Assembly: GCF_001027925.1 (NCBI RefSeq)
Contig: NZ_LECT01000044.1
Span: 434,001 to 498,000, forward strand
Reading direction: 5' to 3'
Length of the DNA stretch: 64,000 bases
Source: Rhodopirellula islandica
GTDB lineage: Bacteria; Planctomycetota; Planctomycetia; Pirellulales; Pirellulaceae
The notes under the pieces: model-generated
What the model was told of the DNA's origin: nothing
The model's input: the letters and a program-made list of their open reading frames with translations, nothing else
Databases searched by the model: none
Made by a program: the position numbers and the translations under genes
Part shown: piece after piece, positions 17,664 through 26,297 of the stretch
Numbering within the stretch: position 1 is the first letter of the stretch
Layout: each line of letters opens with the position of its first letter

Positions 17664-18410
17664 ATGATTCCCGCGAACGATAGTTTTCCTGAAAGTGCTG
17701 CTCCCCTGCGTCATCGAATGATGCTGGTCCAGGATGCTGCCAGCGACTGCCCGTACATCGATGGCGAACCAGCTCGCATGCCGTTGTACTTCCCAATGCC
17801 TCCGCGTCAGAGCGAAGACACGGACATGCTGCTGGCGGCTGGTTTTCGTCGCAGCAGCCAATTTGTCTATCACACGAATTGCCCGAACTGCTGTGCCTGC
17901 CAGCCCATTCGATTGCGAGCCGAGGATTTCAAACTGACCAAATCGCTGCGTCGTGTTCTCAAAAAAGCAGAGCGGGAACTGACCTGGCGTTGGCAAGTCC
18001 CACAAGTCGATGCGGATCGTGTACGACTTTACAACGATCATCGCAACGTTCGCGGCTTGGCACACGATGACGACATCAGTGCGTCGGACTACGAAACCTT
18101 TTTGATCGCAACCTGTTGGCCAACGCTTGAGCTTGAGATCCGTTACCAAGACCAACTGGTCGGCGTTTCGATCATGGACATCGGCCAAGAAAGCGTCAGC
18201 GCGGTGTACACCCATTTTGATCCGATCGCATCCAAGTTCAGCCTGGGAACCTTCGCGGTGCTGCAACAAATTCAGTGGGCCAAAGACAACGGTCGCACTT
18301 GGGTGTACTTGGGTTTGTACGTCGCCGAAAACCCACACCTGAATTACAAATCACGATTCGTACCGCAGGAACGTTTGATCGACGGGCAATGGCGTGTCTG
18401 CTTGGAGTAG
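17664..18410 (+). CDS. bpt: Aspartate/glutamate leucyltransferase (Bpt)
   Basis: Transfers leucine from leucyl-tRNA to proteins with N-terminal Asp or Glu, marking them for ClpS/ClpAP degradation (bacterial N-end rule). The 248-residue chain has the Bpt/ATE1 layout: Y-F-P-M-P near residue 45, the Cys cluster N-C-P-N-C-C-A-C-Q-P-I-R-L near 72-84, and the GNAT-like C-terminal half with S-A-V-Y-T-H-F-D-P and Y-L-G-L-Y-V...N-Y-K-S-R-F. Length matches the bacterial family. It is not obviously in an operon: the DUF1559 gene ends 70 bases upstream and the GntP gene begins 44 bases downstream. Confidence 0.9.
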   Translation: MIPANDSFPESAAPLRHRMMLVQDAASDCPYIDGEPARMPLYFPMPPRQSEDTDMLLAAGFRRSSQFVYHTNCPNCCACQPIRLRAEDFKLTKSLRRVLKKAERELTWRWQVPQVDADRVRLYNDHRNVRGLAHDDDISASDYETFLIATCWPTLELEIRYQDQLVGVSIMDIGQESVSAVYTHFDPIASKFSLGTFAVLQQIQWAKDNGRTWVYLGLYVAENPHLNYKSRFVPQERLIDGQWRVCLE

Positions 18411-18454
18411 ACTCTGGCGTCACACATCCATTCCCCACGCTGTGAGAAGAAGTC

Positions 18455-19906
18455 TTGACGATTTGGTGGTTGGTCGCGCTCGCCGTGACGATGGTGCTGG
18501 TTTCGATCCTCGCGTTTCGCTTGCACCCGTTTCTGGCGCTGCTGTCGACGGCAATCATGGTGGCCATGCTGACCACGCCGGCTCAGTTGTCGTCCTTTGC
18601 ATCGGCGAGATTGGCCGAAGGTAAATTCACAGAATCGGAGGCCGCCGACTTTGTCGGGCAGAGTGCATCCGAGCGAGTCGCGGATGCGTTTGGTGCGACG
18701 GCAGCTTCCATCGGGATCGTGATTGCATTGGCCAGTGTCATCGGTGGATTGCTGATGCAATCCGGTGCCGCGGCGCGGATCGTTGACACCATGCTTCGCT
18801 GGACCGGGGAAAAACGAGCTCCTGAGGCGATGGCTGCCGCGTCTTTTGTGCTGGGAATCCCGGTGTTTTTCGACACCGTTTTCTACTTGATGCTGCCGCT
18901 GGCCCGGTCCCTCCGACGCAAAACAGGCAAGAATTACGTGCTGTTCATCCTGGCTATCTTGGCAGGCGGATCGATCACGCATTCGTTGATCCCACCGACG
19001 CCGGGACCGCTGCAGGTCGCCGCGTTCTTGGAAGTCGAAGTTGGTGCGATGTTGATCGCCGGACTGGGGATTGGGAGCGTGACCAGCGTGATCGCTCTGG
19101 CCGCCGCGAGAGTGATCAACCACTTTGTCGACTTGCCACTTCGCGACGAAGACGGTGAAGAGATTCGGCCGGAAACTCAACGTCTGGCGTCAGCCGATGA
19201 GGATTCGGCGGACATCCCGCCCAAACCGCCACTGTGGCTGGCACTGTTTCCGATTGCCTTGCCGGTGGTCTTGATTGCTCTGGGATCGACGATCAAATCG
19301 ATCTACGGAAGCGAAGCCGTCGCGGAATCAGAACTGTTGGGCTGGATCATTCGCTTGGGCGATAAAAATCTTGCGTTGGGACTGGGGTGCCTCGTTGCGT
19401 TCGGGTTGATCCGGTGGGTCCCCAACGACCAACGACGAAAAGTGGTGTCCGCCGCCATCGCCTCAGCGGGATCGATCATCTTGATCACCGCAGCGGGCGG
19501 GGCGATGGGCAAAATGCTTTATCACGCCGGGATCGCCGAAGTGGTCGGTTCGATCGCCCAAGGATTCCCGGGGCTTTGGTTGTTGCCGTTGGCGTTCCTG
19601 GTCACGACCGCGATTCGAACGATCCAAGGTTCTGCGACCATTGCCATGATCACTTCGGCCAGCATCTTGCAATCGCTGGCAACCAGTGGCGAGCTTCCTT
19701 TTCACCCGGTTTACCTGGCGATGGCGATCGGAGCGGGAAGCAAACCGATTTCCTGGATGACCGACAGTGCGTTCTGGATTATCTCGGAAATGACTGGCAT
19801 GACAGAGAAAGAAGCCCTGCGAACGATCTCGCCAATGAGCGCGGCGTTGGGAGTTTCAGCGTTGTTGGTCACGGTGATTGCCGCGGCGATCTTCCCCGCC
19901 GTGTGA
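18455..19906 (+). CDS. GntP-family gluconate/organic acid permease
   Basis: Proton symporter of the GntP family, importing gluconate or related hydroxy acids across the inner membrane. The 483-residue protein has about 12 hydrophobic segments. Typical GntP segments are visible: G-I-P-V-F-F-D-T-V-F-Y-L-M-L-P-L-A near residue 130, H-S-L-I-P-P-T-P-G-P near 172, and I-Q-G-S-A-T-I-A-M-I near 388. The start is read as TTG at 18455, preceded by a purine-rich GAGAAGAAG; an internal ATG at 18491 would cut into the first helix. No gluconate kinase or regulator is nearby, so the substrate is open. A weak GC hairpin follows the stop. Confidence 0.87.
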   Translation: MTIWWLVALAVTMVLVSILAFRLHPFLALLSTAIMVAMLTTPAQLSSFASARLAEGKFTESEAADFVGQSASERVADAFGATAASIGIVIALASVIGGLLMQSGAAARIVDTMLRWTGEKRAPEAMAAASFVLGIPVFFDTVFYLMLPLARSLRRKTGKNYVLFILAILAGGSITHSLIPPTPGPLQVAAFLEVEVGAMLIAGLGIGSVTSVIALAAARVINHFVDLPLRDEDGEEIRPETQRLASADEDSADIPPKPPLWLALFPIALPVVLIALGSTIKSIYGSEAVAESELLGWIIRLGDKNLALGLGCLVAFGLIRWVPNDQRRKVVSAAIASAGSIILITAAGGAMGKMLYHAGIAEVVGSIAQGFPGLWLLPLAFLVTTAIRTIQGSATIAMITSASILQSLATSGELPFHPVYLAMAIGAGSKPISWMTDSAFWIISEMTGMTEKEALRTISPMSAALGVSALLVTVIAAAIFPAV

Positions 19907-20041
19907 TGGATCGGATCCAGAGGCGACGGTAGAAATGGCTCCGGATGTCACACATGTACCGATGAACGGTTTCAAATTCTGGCCCCAGTGATTTAAATGG
20001 GGTGTTTTGATTTGCCCCAAAATCGACAAGAACGAACCTGC

Positions 20042-20497
20042 ATGGATACGACGCAACCCGATTTGATCAACGAACCGACCGCGGACAACTCCGCCTCCAG
20101 TTCCGCCAACGGCTTCCAAGCCTCGTCGAAGTCGGACGAGCCAGCGATGAGCAAGAGCGAGCGAATTCGCCGCTACATCCAGGCTCATCCCGAGGCTCGA
20201 AACACGGAAATCGTTGCGGCACTCGAAGAGCACGGCATCAAATACCAAGACGTTGGGAACGTACGCTCGCAAGAAAAACGCAAAGCAGCCAAGAAGGCTG
20301 CCCCCGCGAAACGCCGGCCAGCCGTCGCCAAGCCTGAAGTCGCAACCCCGGCGAGCACCCCGGCCGCGCCAGCACCAAAACCGGGGGCTGTCAGCATGGA
20401 AACACTGCAGGTGGGAGCTGAATTCGTCAAACAGGCCGGGGGAATTGAGCAGGCACAGGCAATTCTCGACCTGATTCGGCAAATTCAATCCGTCTGA
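20042..20497 (+). CDS. Small basic protein with putative helix-turn-helix
   Basis: A 151-residue protein of unassigned family. Residues 1-35 are polar. Residues about 36-80 (M-S-K-S-E-R-I-R-R-Y-I-Q-A-H-P-E-A, then N-T-E-I-V-A-A-L-E-E-H-G-I) read like a winged- or simple helix-turn-helix, followed by a Lys/Ala-rich basic stretch. An Ala/Pro linker precedes a C-terminal helix pair (V-G-A-E-F-V-K-Q-A-G-G-I-E-Q-A-Q-A-I-L-D-L-I-R). DNA or chromatin binding is plausible from composition; function is not known. The ATG at 20042 is preferred over an upstream frame start at 19997. Confidence 0.65.
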   Translation: MDTTQPDLINEPTADNSASSSANGFQASSKSDEPAMSKSERIRRYIQAHPEARNTEIVAALEEHGIKYQDVGNVRSQEKRKAAKKAAPAKRRPAVAKPEVATPASTPAAPAPKPGAVSMETLQVGAEFVKQAGGIEQAQAILDLIRQIQSV

Positions 20498-20844
20498 GAC
20501 CGCCGCCCAAGGCGTGCAGGTCCAATTCAACCAGCGGCTTGCCGCGTGCAATGGCCTTGAAAAGCCGCAAGACCTCTTCGGGGAAGCGTTTTTGAATTCC
20601 GTGCCGGGGGGGGTGCTGGGAGAACCCTCAATGTGTCGCAAAGCCTCGCCGTGAGAATGCCACAGGCTGCTTTTTCCCGCGGTCTTCGGAAGTCCGAAAC
20701 CCCTGGAAAACATTGACTTCTGTTGACAATTCACTACCCTAGGATTCCCCCCCGCGGTCGTCTTCGCTGACAAATCATCCGACCGCTCCCCGCCTCCCAC
20801 CGAATCAAAGCCGTTGGTTTCATCGCCACCGAGCTTCCAGTCTC
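20498..20844. promoter_or_regulatory. 347-bp gap with possible promoter for the secretin-N-domain operon
   Basis: Most of the gap holds nothing I recognise. Near its 3' end TTGACT (20713-20718) and TACCCT (20735-20740), 16 bases apart, give a passable sigma70-like promoter for the gene starting at 20845. An overlapping TTGACA lies at 20723 but has no good partner. Planctomycete promoters are poorly defined, so this is weak. Confidence 0.3.
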
Positions 20845-23505
20845 ATGAACAATGCATTGAACTTCCCAAAGCGACAGGTCGCTTTGGATGGATGCTTCTC
20901 ATCGCAAACCGCCTCTGACGGTCGAGTCCTGAGCAAACGCAAGCAGCGTGTTCGTGCTGCGATCGCTTGGGCCGCCTTGGGTGGGATGTGGATCGGCAGT
21001 GGCGTTGCCGCACCCGTTCTTTCCGGCCGATGCTTGGCAGACGATGTGATCGTGCCAACGCCAGCAACAGCCGTCGAGACTCCCGCGACACCGGTGGCTT
21101 CGCAAACTGCGGCCACGATTCGATTCTCCTTCAACGGTGTGCCTTGGCGTGAAGTCGTTCAGTGGTTGGCCGACGAAGCGGACTTGGCATTGCACATCGG
21201 CGAATTGCCGCCGGGCAGTTTCACCTACACCGACAACAGCGAATTCACGGTCCAAGAAGCGATCGACCGAGTCAACCTGTTCTTGATCTCCGAAGGGTTC
21301 ACGTTGGTACGCAGCGGTCGCTTGCTTTCGGTCATCGACCTGACCGATCCGCGTGGTGTGCAACAGCTGGAAACGCTGGCCGAGTTCATCGAAGCTGAAC
21401 AACTCGTCGAAAAAAAGCCGCACGACGTCGTCAAATGCATTTTCTCCTTGGGTGAGATTGACGGCGAAGACGCGGTGCAAGAGTTGTCCGCCTTGAACTT
21501 GATGACCAATCCCACGGTTCTCAACAAAACGAACCAACTGATCGTCACCGACTCCGTTGCGAAACTGAGAAGCGTTCAGCGTGTTCTGTCTGCGTTCAAG
21601 ATGGACCAGATGGATAACGGCACGATCGTTCAATCGTTCCAGTTGCAACACGTCACTGCCGAAGATGTTTTGACCGTCGCTCGCCCGCACCTGGGGTTGG
21701 CCACGGATGAAATGATCGGGATCGATGTCAGCTTGTCGGCCGACCTGGGCGGCAACAGCATCTTCGTCACTGGCATCGAAGACAAAGTCAAATTGTTGGA
21801 AGGTCTGGTCAAAGCGGTTGATCAACCCGATGCGTCAAACGCCACCTCCAACGAACCCATGCAGCTTCGCTCGTACCTGGTTCCCGGTGGCAACGTTCGC
21901 ACGGTCTACAACGTTTTGCAAACGTTGCTGTCGGGCAAGACAGTTCGCCTTTCGATGGATGACGATGCAGGCACGATTGTCGCTTTGGCGTCAGCGGAAA
22001 CCCAACAGGAAATCAGCCAAACGGTCGAGGAACTTCAAACCGCAGAGGATGAATTCGAAGTCATTCAACTGAACTCGGTCGATCCCACGTACGCGATCAG
22101 CTTGATCGATCAGATGCTGGACCTGCCGGACGAGTACGCCGATCCAGACGAAATCGATCCAGACATGCCGCGAATCGATGCGGATCCCGGCAATCGACGC
22201 CTGTTTGTTCGCGGTAAACGACATCGCATCGACCAAATCAAAGCCATCGTCGAAGGTCTCGAAGCGGGCAGCGTCTCGAGCGATACCAACCAAGTGCGCG
22301 TGCTCCCCTTCAAAGGCAAAAACGCACAACGTTTGCTGGAAACCGGCGCCAAATTTTGGCAGTCCGCGAACCCGGTGATTCTCTATCCTGGGCACGAGTC
22401 CGATTCACCCAATGTGCTCGAACGCGTCCCCCATGACGACGATGCAGGTGCCACCGAGAGCTCGGATCCCCCACCCAGCCAGAAAGCTCTCGAACTGACC
22501 AGCAAGCGAAACCTGACAGACGAGCCCGCCGACGCTCGGTTGCTAACGACCGTCACGCGATCGCGATCGGAGCCAATCACTTGCCAAATCACGGCGCGGG
22601 GATTGGTCCTGCAGTCCGAAGACACCGATGCCTTGGACGAGTTCGAGCAGCACCTGCGTTCACTGGGCACATCCCTGCAGCCAGCATCGTCACCACCGAT
22701 CGCGTTCTATCTGAAGCACATTCGGCCGGATGACGCGCTTCGAATGCTGGCGGAACTGCTCGAGGGCGGTGAAGCAGCCAAAGAAGGTGAAGCCGGAACA
22801 CTGATCAACGGAACCATGACCTCCGTTTCTTCGGGCGGTTATCTGGGAAGCTTCCTGACCACTCGCGACGGGACAATGACCTTGTTGTTCGGTTCGATCA
22901 CGATCGTATCCGATTCGCGTTTGAATCGGCTGATCGCGCAGGGATCCTCGGACGACATCGACCTGATCGAGAACTACCTCAAGATCATCGACAAAGACCG
23001 CAGCATCACGACCGTGCAAACCTACGGAACCTCGAGTGTCATCGAGCTCAAACACACTCGCGCCGCGGATGTCGCGGAAGCCATTCAAGAAGCCTACGCC
23101 AGCCGCATGATCGAAGGGGCCGGCAAAGCCAACGCGGCTGCTGGTGGCGGAAACGATGCGGACGCACGCGACGCAGCTCGCAATGGCGACAACCGTGGCA
23201 ACTCGAAGGCCCCGCCAAAGAAATCAGCTTCCCAGGCGGCACGGGATTTAGAACCCAAGATGACCGTGGCTGTTCACGAAGCCAGCAACTCCTTGATTGT
23301 GACCGCACCTCCGCAATTGTTTGCTGAGGTGGAAACGCTTGTCCAAACGATTGATTCGCGTGGTGAACAAGCGGTCGAAGTCATCATCCCCAGCAGCGAT
23401 GAAGTGATGGGCGCAGTGCTTCAACAAGTGCTCGGCGCTTCGACAACCTCCAGCCGCCCAACGACCTCTTCCCGCGATCGTTCGCGAGACCGAGGAGGCC
23501 GATGA
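20845..23505 (+). CDS. Secretin N-domain repeat protein lacking the secretin barrel
   Basis: An 886-residue exported protein. The basic N terminus and hydrophobic segment (A-I-A-W-A-A-L-G-G-M-W-I-G) with a following A-D-D look like a long signal peptide. The body contains several KH-like secretin N-domains (N0-like near 90-160, further N1-type units up to about 790), recognisable from motifs such as S-F-Q-L-Q-H-V-T-A-E-D-V-L and V-I-E-L-K-H-T-R-A-A-D-V. Hydrophilic linkers rich in Asp, Ser and Asn separate them. The C terminus is a Ser/Arg tail, and no secretin beta-barrel domain is seen, unlike GspD or PilQ. It may be the periplasmic half of a split secretin or part of an envelope pore. The stop overlaps the next gene. 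Confidence 0.78.
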   Translation: MNNALNFPKRQVALDGCFSSQTASDGRVLSKRKQRVRAAIAWAALGGMWIGSGVAAPVLSGRCLADDVIVPTPATAVETPATPVASQTAATIRFSFNGVPWREVVQWLADEADLALHIGELPPGSFTYTDNSEFTVQEAIDRVNLFLISEGFTLVRSGRLLSVIDLTDPRGVQQLETLAEFIEAEQLVEKKPHDVVKCIFSLGEIDGEDAVQELSALNLMTNPTVLNKTNQLIVTDSVAKLRSVQRVLSAFKMDQMDNGTIVQSFQLQHVTAEDVLTVARPHLGLATDEMIGIDVSLSADLGGNSIFVTGIEDKVKLLEGLVKAVDQPDASNATSNEPMQLRSYLVPGGNVRTVYNVLQTLLSGKTVRLSMDDDAGTIVALASAETQQEISQTVEELQTAEDEFEVIQLNSVDPTYAISLIDQMLDLPDEYADPDEIDPDMPRIDADPGNRRLFVRGKRHRIDQIKAIVEGLEAGSVSSDTNQVRVLPFKGKNAQRLLETGAKFWQSANPVILYPGHESDSPNVLERVPHDDDAGATESSDPPPSQKALELTSKRNLTDEPADARLLTTVTRSRSEPITCQITARGLVLQSEDTDALDEFEQHLRSLGTSLQPASSPPIAFYLKHIRPDDALRMLAELLEGGEAAKEGEAGTLINGTMTSVSSGGYLGSFLTTRDGTMTLLFGSITIVSDSRLNRLIAQGSSDDIDLIENYLKIIDKDRSITTVQTYGTSSVIELKHTRAADVAEAIQEAYASRMIEGAGKANAAAGGGNDADARDAARNGDNRGNSKAPPKKSASQAARDLEPKMTVAVHEASNSLIVTAPPQLFAEVETLVQTIDSRGEQAVEVIIPSSDEVMGAVLQQVLGASTTSSRPTTSSRDRSRDRGGR

Positions 23506-25067
23506 TGCGACCTCCCTGGAGTGCCATCCTGTTCTCGCAGTTCCTTCCAAGCGTGCGACGCACTGCTCTTCAATTCGCTTTGCCCGCCTCGCTGGCACTG
23601 ATGTCCGGTGCCGTGATCTCCGGCGGCACCGTCGCTCACGCCCAGTCGGGACTTCGTGAGTCGTTGGAGCGTCTTGATCGTGATCAAGATGGCGACATCG
23701 AACCCGAAGAAATCACAGCCCTTTCTCGTCCTTATTTGGAACGAGTTGCCGAAGCACGCCGAATGGACCTGAACCGAGACAACTCGATCGAGCGCTGGCA
23801 AGAAGCCGTGAGGATTTATCACGCCTTGCAAAACGGCGTCTCAGGCCAAGAGGTCGACCCCGAAACCGACATCACCGTGCGTCCCTTTGGCCCTCTCGAC
23901 AACGAACCCATGGTTCCCGAGTTCGGCCTGGGAGAGATGAAGTTTCAATACACCGCTGATGACTACCGCCAAGCCGAACGCACGCTCGCACGCAGCGATC
24001 GCAATCGCGATGGCTTCCTCGACCGTCGTGAAGTCGAGCGCGCCGACTGGAAATTTCGCGATCCCTTCGACGAAGATTACGACAAAGACAACCGGCTCAG
24101 CACCATCGAATTGGCACAGCGTTACGCTCGCCGACGCTTGCTTTCCGACGCGTCCAGTGAACTGATCCGGAAACGCCGGCGAGTTGGCAGCGAGGTTCGC
24201 GCAGTCGAGCCTTCTCGACGGGTTGACGACTCACGCTCGTGGCGTCGGGACCGTCGGTATTACCTCGCTTCCACCGTGATGGAACGATTCGACCAAAACC
24301 GAAACGGGCGTCTGGAAGCCAGCGAAACCGTTGCGATGGGGATCCCATTTGGCCGCATCGACCTGGATCGCGATGGCGAAATTTCTCGCGACGAACTCAA
24401 TGTCCATCTGCTCCAACTCCAGGAAAGAGAAGACCAGGACGCGGAAGGTTTGCCACCGTGGTTCTTTGAACGCGACGCGGACGGTGACCAACAGATCTCA
24501 ATGCCCGAGTTTGCCGAGGAATGGACCTCTGAATTGTTGGCCGAGTTTGAGTCGTACGACCAGAACGCCGATGGTTTGCTCACCAAGAGCGAGCTGGCGG
24601 GATCGACCTCGTTGATGGGCGGCAACTATCGCAGTGATATCGCTTCCGCCTTGCCGCCTCGCAAAACGGTCATCTCCGAGATCTTCATCGAAGAAGATTA
24701 CGTGATTGCAGATATCAATCTGCAATTGTCGATCACGCACACACAAGATGAATCGCTCGACGCCTATCTGGTCGGCCCCGACGAAACCAAGATCGAACTT
24801 TTTACCAGCGTTGGCGGGCACGACGATCACTTCGATCGGACGCGATTCGATGACGACGCGCAGATCCCGATTACCAAAGCTCGCCCACCGTTCGAAGGCA
24901 CGTTCATTCCCGAAGGCCGGCTGAAGAACCAACCCAGTCTCAGCTCATTCAACGGAAAAAGCGTTCAAGGAGTTTGGCAATTGGTCATCGTGGGAACACG
25001 AAGTGAACGGTTTGGCCTGCTACACAACTGGAGCCTCGACATCACACCGGACACGTCGAAGCCCTGA
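23502..25067 (+). CDS. Exported EF-hand protein with C-terminal P-domain
   Basis: A 521-residue secreted protein. The signal peptide covers about residues 1-48, ending A-H-A-Q. About seven or eight EF-hand-like calcium loops follow up to residue 360, for example D-R-D-Q-D-G-D-I-E-P-E-E, D-R-N-R-D-G-F-L-D, D-L-D-R-D-G-E-I-S and D-Q-N-A-D-G-L-L-T. The last 130 residues form a proprotein convertase P-domain-like beta sandwich (I-T-H-T-Q-D-E-S-L-D-A-Y-L-V-G-P-D, and G-V-W-Q-L-V-I-V-G). P-domains usually accompany proteases, but no protease domain is present. The ATG overlaps the upstream stop (ATGATG), so it is translationally coupled to the secretin-N-domain protein and probably works with it or is its substrate. 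Confidence 0.82.
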   Translation: MMRPPWSAILFSQFLPSVRRTALQFALPASLALMSGAVISGGTVAHAQSGLRESLERLDRDQDGDIEPEEITALSRPYLERVAEARRMDLNRDNSIERWQEAVRIYHALQNGVSGQEVDPETDITVRPFGPLDNEPMVPEFGLGEMKFQYTADDYRQAERTLARSDRNRDGFLDRREVERADWKFRDPFDEDYDKDNRLSTIELAQRYARRRLLSDASSELIRKRRRVGSEVRAVEPSRRVDDSRSWRRDRRYYLASTVMERFDQNRNGRLEASETVAMGIPFGRIDLDRDGEISRDELNVHLLQLQEREDQDAEGLPPWFFERDADGDQQISMPEFAEEWTSELLAEFESYDQNADGLLTKSELAGSTSLMGGNYRSDIASALPPRKTVISEIFIEEDYVIADINLQLSITHTQDESLDAYLVGPDETKIELFTSVGGHDDHFDRTRFDDDAQIPITKARPPFEGTFIPEGRLKNQPSLSSFNGKSVQGVWQLVIVGTRSERFGLLHNWSLDITPDTSKP

Positions 25068-25150
25068 GCCGAATGGCACTTGCTGCACCCTCCCAGAGGT
25101 CGTGCAGTTGATCAACGCCGCTTTTCAGCGTGTTTTCACATGATGCACCT

Positions 25151-25174
25151 CTCCCAAAACGAAGTTTTAGGGGA
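25151..25174. repeat. Hairpin at left edge of repeat island
   Basis: CTCCCAAAAC-GAA-GTTTTAGGGGAG forms a stem of about ten pairs with one bulged base, 84 bases after the EF-hand gene. It could terminate that transcript. It is followed at 25173-25190 by an 18-base box (GAGCGACGCCGTTCAGGC) that recurs with one mismatch at 27622-27639, beyond the insertion element. Confidence 0.5.
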
Positions 25175-25204
25175 GCGACGCCGTTCAGGCCGGCGCGAGT
25201 GAGG

Positions 25205-25941
25205 GGACAGGAAAGCCACAGAGTGGCGACAGGTGTTCGGGGCGTGTTCCCAGCTGTCGTCGCTCCGCGACTTGGTGGGTGTGTTGAGACGTTTGAGACC
25301 TTGGGTTGAAACCCAAGGCTTTCGGCTTTCGTCGCTCCGCGACTGTTGTGGCGGACGCGCCGAAAGTTCAATTGCTACACGGGCGTTGGGGATTTTACGC
25401 GGTGGCGTTTGGGTGGGGCTGGCTGGGCGTGCTGTGTCTGTCGGTTCAACCGCGGAGCGGTGATCGTTGATAGCCTCGGGTTTCAACCCGAGGTGGGAGT
25501 GACGCCCCGGGACAGGAAAAGCCGCGGAGTGGCGACAGGTGTTCGGGGCGTGTTCCCAGCTGTCGTCGCTCCGCGACTTGGGAGGTGCGTTGAGGCGTGG
25601 GTGACCTTGGGTTGAAACCCAAGGCTTTCGGCTTTCGTCGCTCCGCGACTGTTGTGGCGGGCGCGCCGAAAGTTCAATTGCTACACGGGCCTCGGGGATT
25701 TCACGCGGTGGCGTTTGGGTGGGTCTGGTTGGGCGTGCTGTGTGTGTCGGTTCAACCGCGGAGCGGTGATAGTTGATAGCCTCGGGTTTCAACCCGAGGT
25801 GGGAGTGACGCCCCCGGGACAGGAAAGCCACGGAGTGGCGACAGGTGTTCGGAGGGTGTTCCCAGCTGTCATCGCTCCGCGACTTGGGAGGTGCGTTGAG
25901 GCGTGGATGACCTTGGGTTGAAACCCAAGGCTTTCGTCGCT
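25205..25941. repeat. 306-bp tandem repeat, about 2.4 copies
   Basis: Direct repeats start at 25205, 25510 and 25817 (period 305-307). Each full unit contains GTCGCTCCGCGAC twice (a GTCGC/GCGAC hairpin with a 3-base loop) and two further palindromes, CTTGGGTTGAAACCCAAG and CCTCGGGTTTCAACCCGAGG. The third copy stops after TTTCGTCGCT, where the IS element begins. Open frames through the array on both strands repeat with the unit and are not considered genes. Confidence 0.9.
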
Positions 25942-25943
25942 GC

Positions 25944-26297
25944 TATGTAGGTTTTTTCGTCAAGGGTGAATTTTGGATCTCGCTGGGAGATTCCGATCTG
26001 CATCGCAAGCTGCTATTCGATCGTGACAGGATTGCCGTCAGATCAGTAAACGAGTTCGCTTCGCAAAGCGGGTGATTCAAGTGAGAGCCGGATCATTCTC
26101 CGCGACGGGTAGGACCCAGCGACGATTCGATCGCGACTCTCGAAGGACTCTTGGCCAATGCGGGAATCTCTTCAAAAGACTTCAAGCATCAACCCTGTGA
26201 CGAAAATTCCTCTCCTAGCAGCTGACGGTTCGGTTGTTGGATGTGGTTCAACTTCAATTGCGGATTCAGTGGCATCGCACGGTGGTCGTTCTCTCTT
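25944..26297 (-). ncRNA. Candidate bridge-RNA region of the IS element
   Basis: A noncoding stretch of about 355 bases lies 3' of the transposase gene inside the IS. In the IS110 family the noncoding ends encode a bridge RNA that pairs with target and donor DNA; in the IS1111 subgroup it is on the 3' side of the transposase. A small stem (CGCTT...AAGCG near 26055) is visible, but I could not fold the region, so position and extent are only inferred from family architecture. Confidence 0.35.

Noticed and set aside
19983-20019. Attenuator-like alternative hairpins before the small HTH gene
   Set aside because: CCCCA/TGGGG/CCCCA segments can pair in two ways, but stems are only five bases; too weak to report as a regulatory site.
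25136-25831. Long open frames on both strands through the 306-bp repeat
   Set aside because: Their sequence repeats with the DNA unit, is rich in Arg/Pro/Ser, has no ribosome site and follows from the repeat having a near multiple-of-three length.
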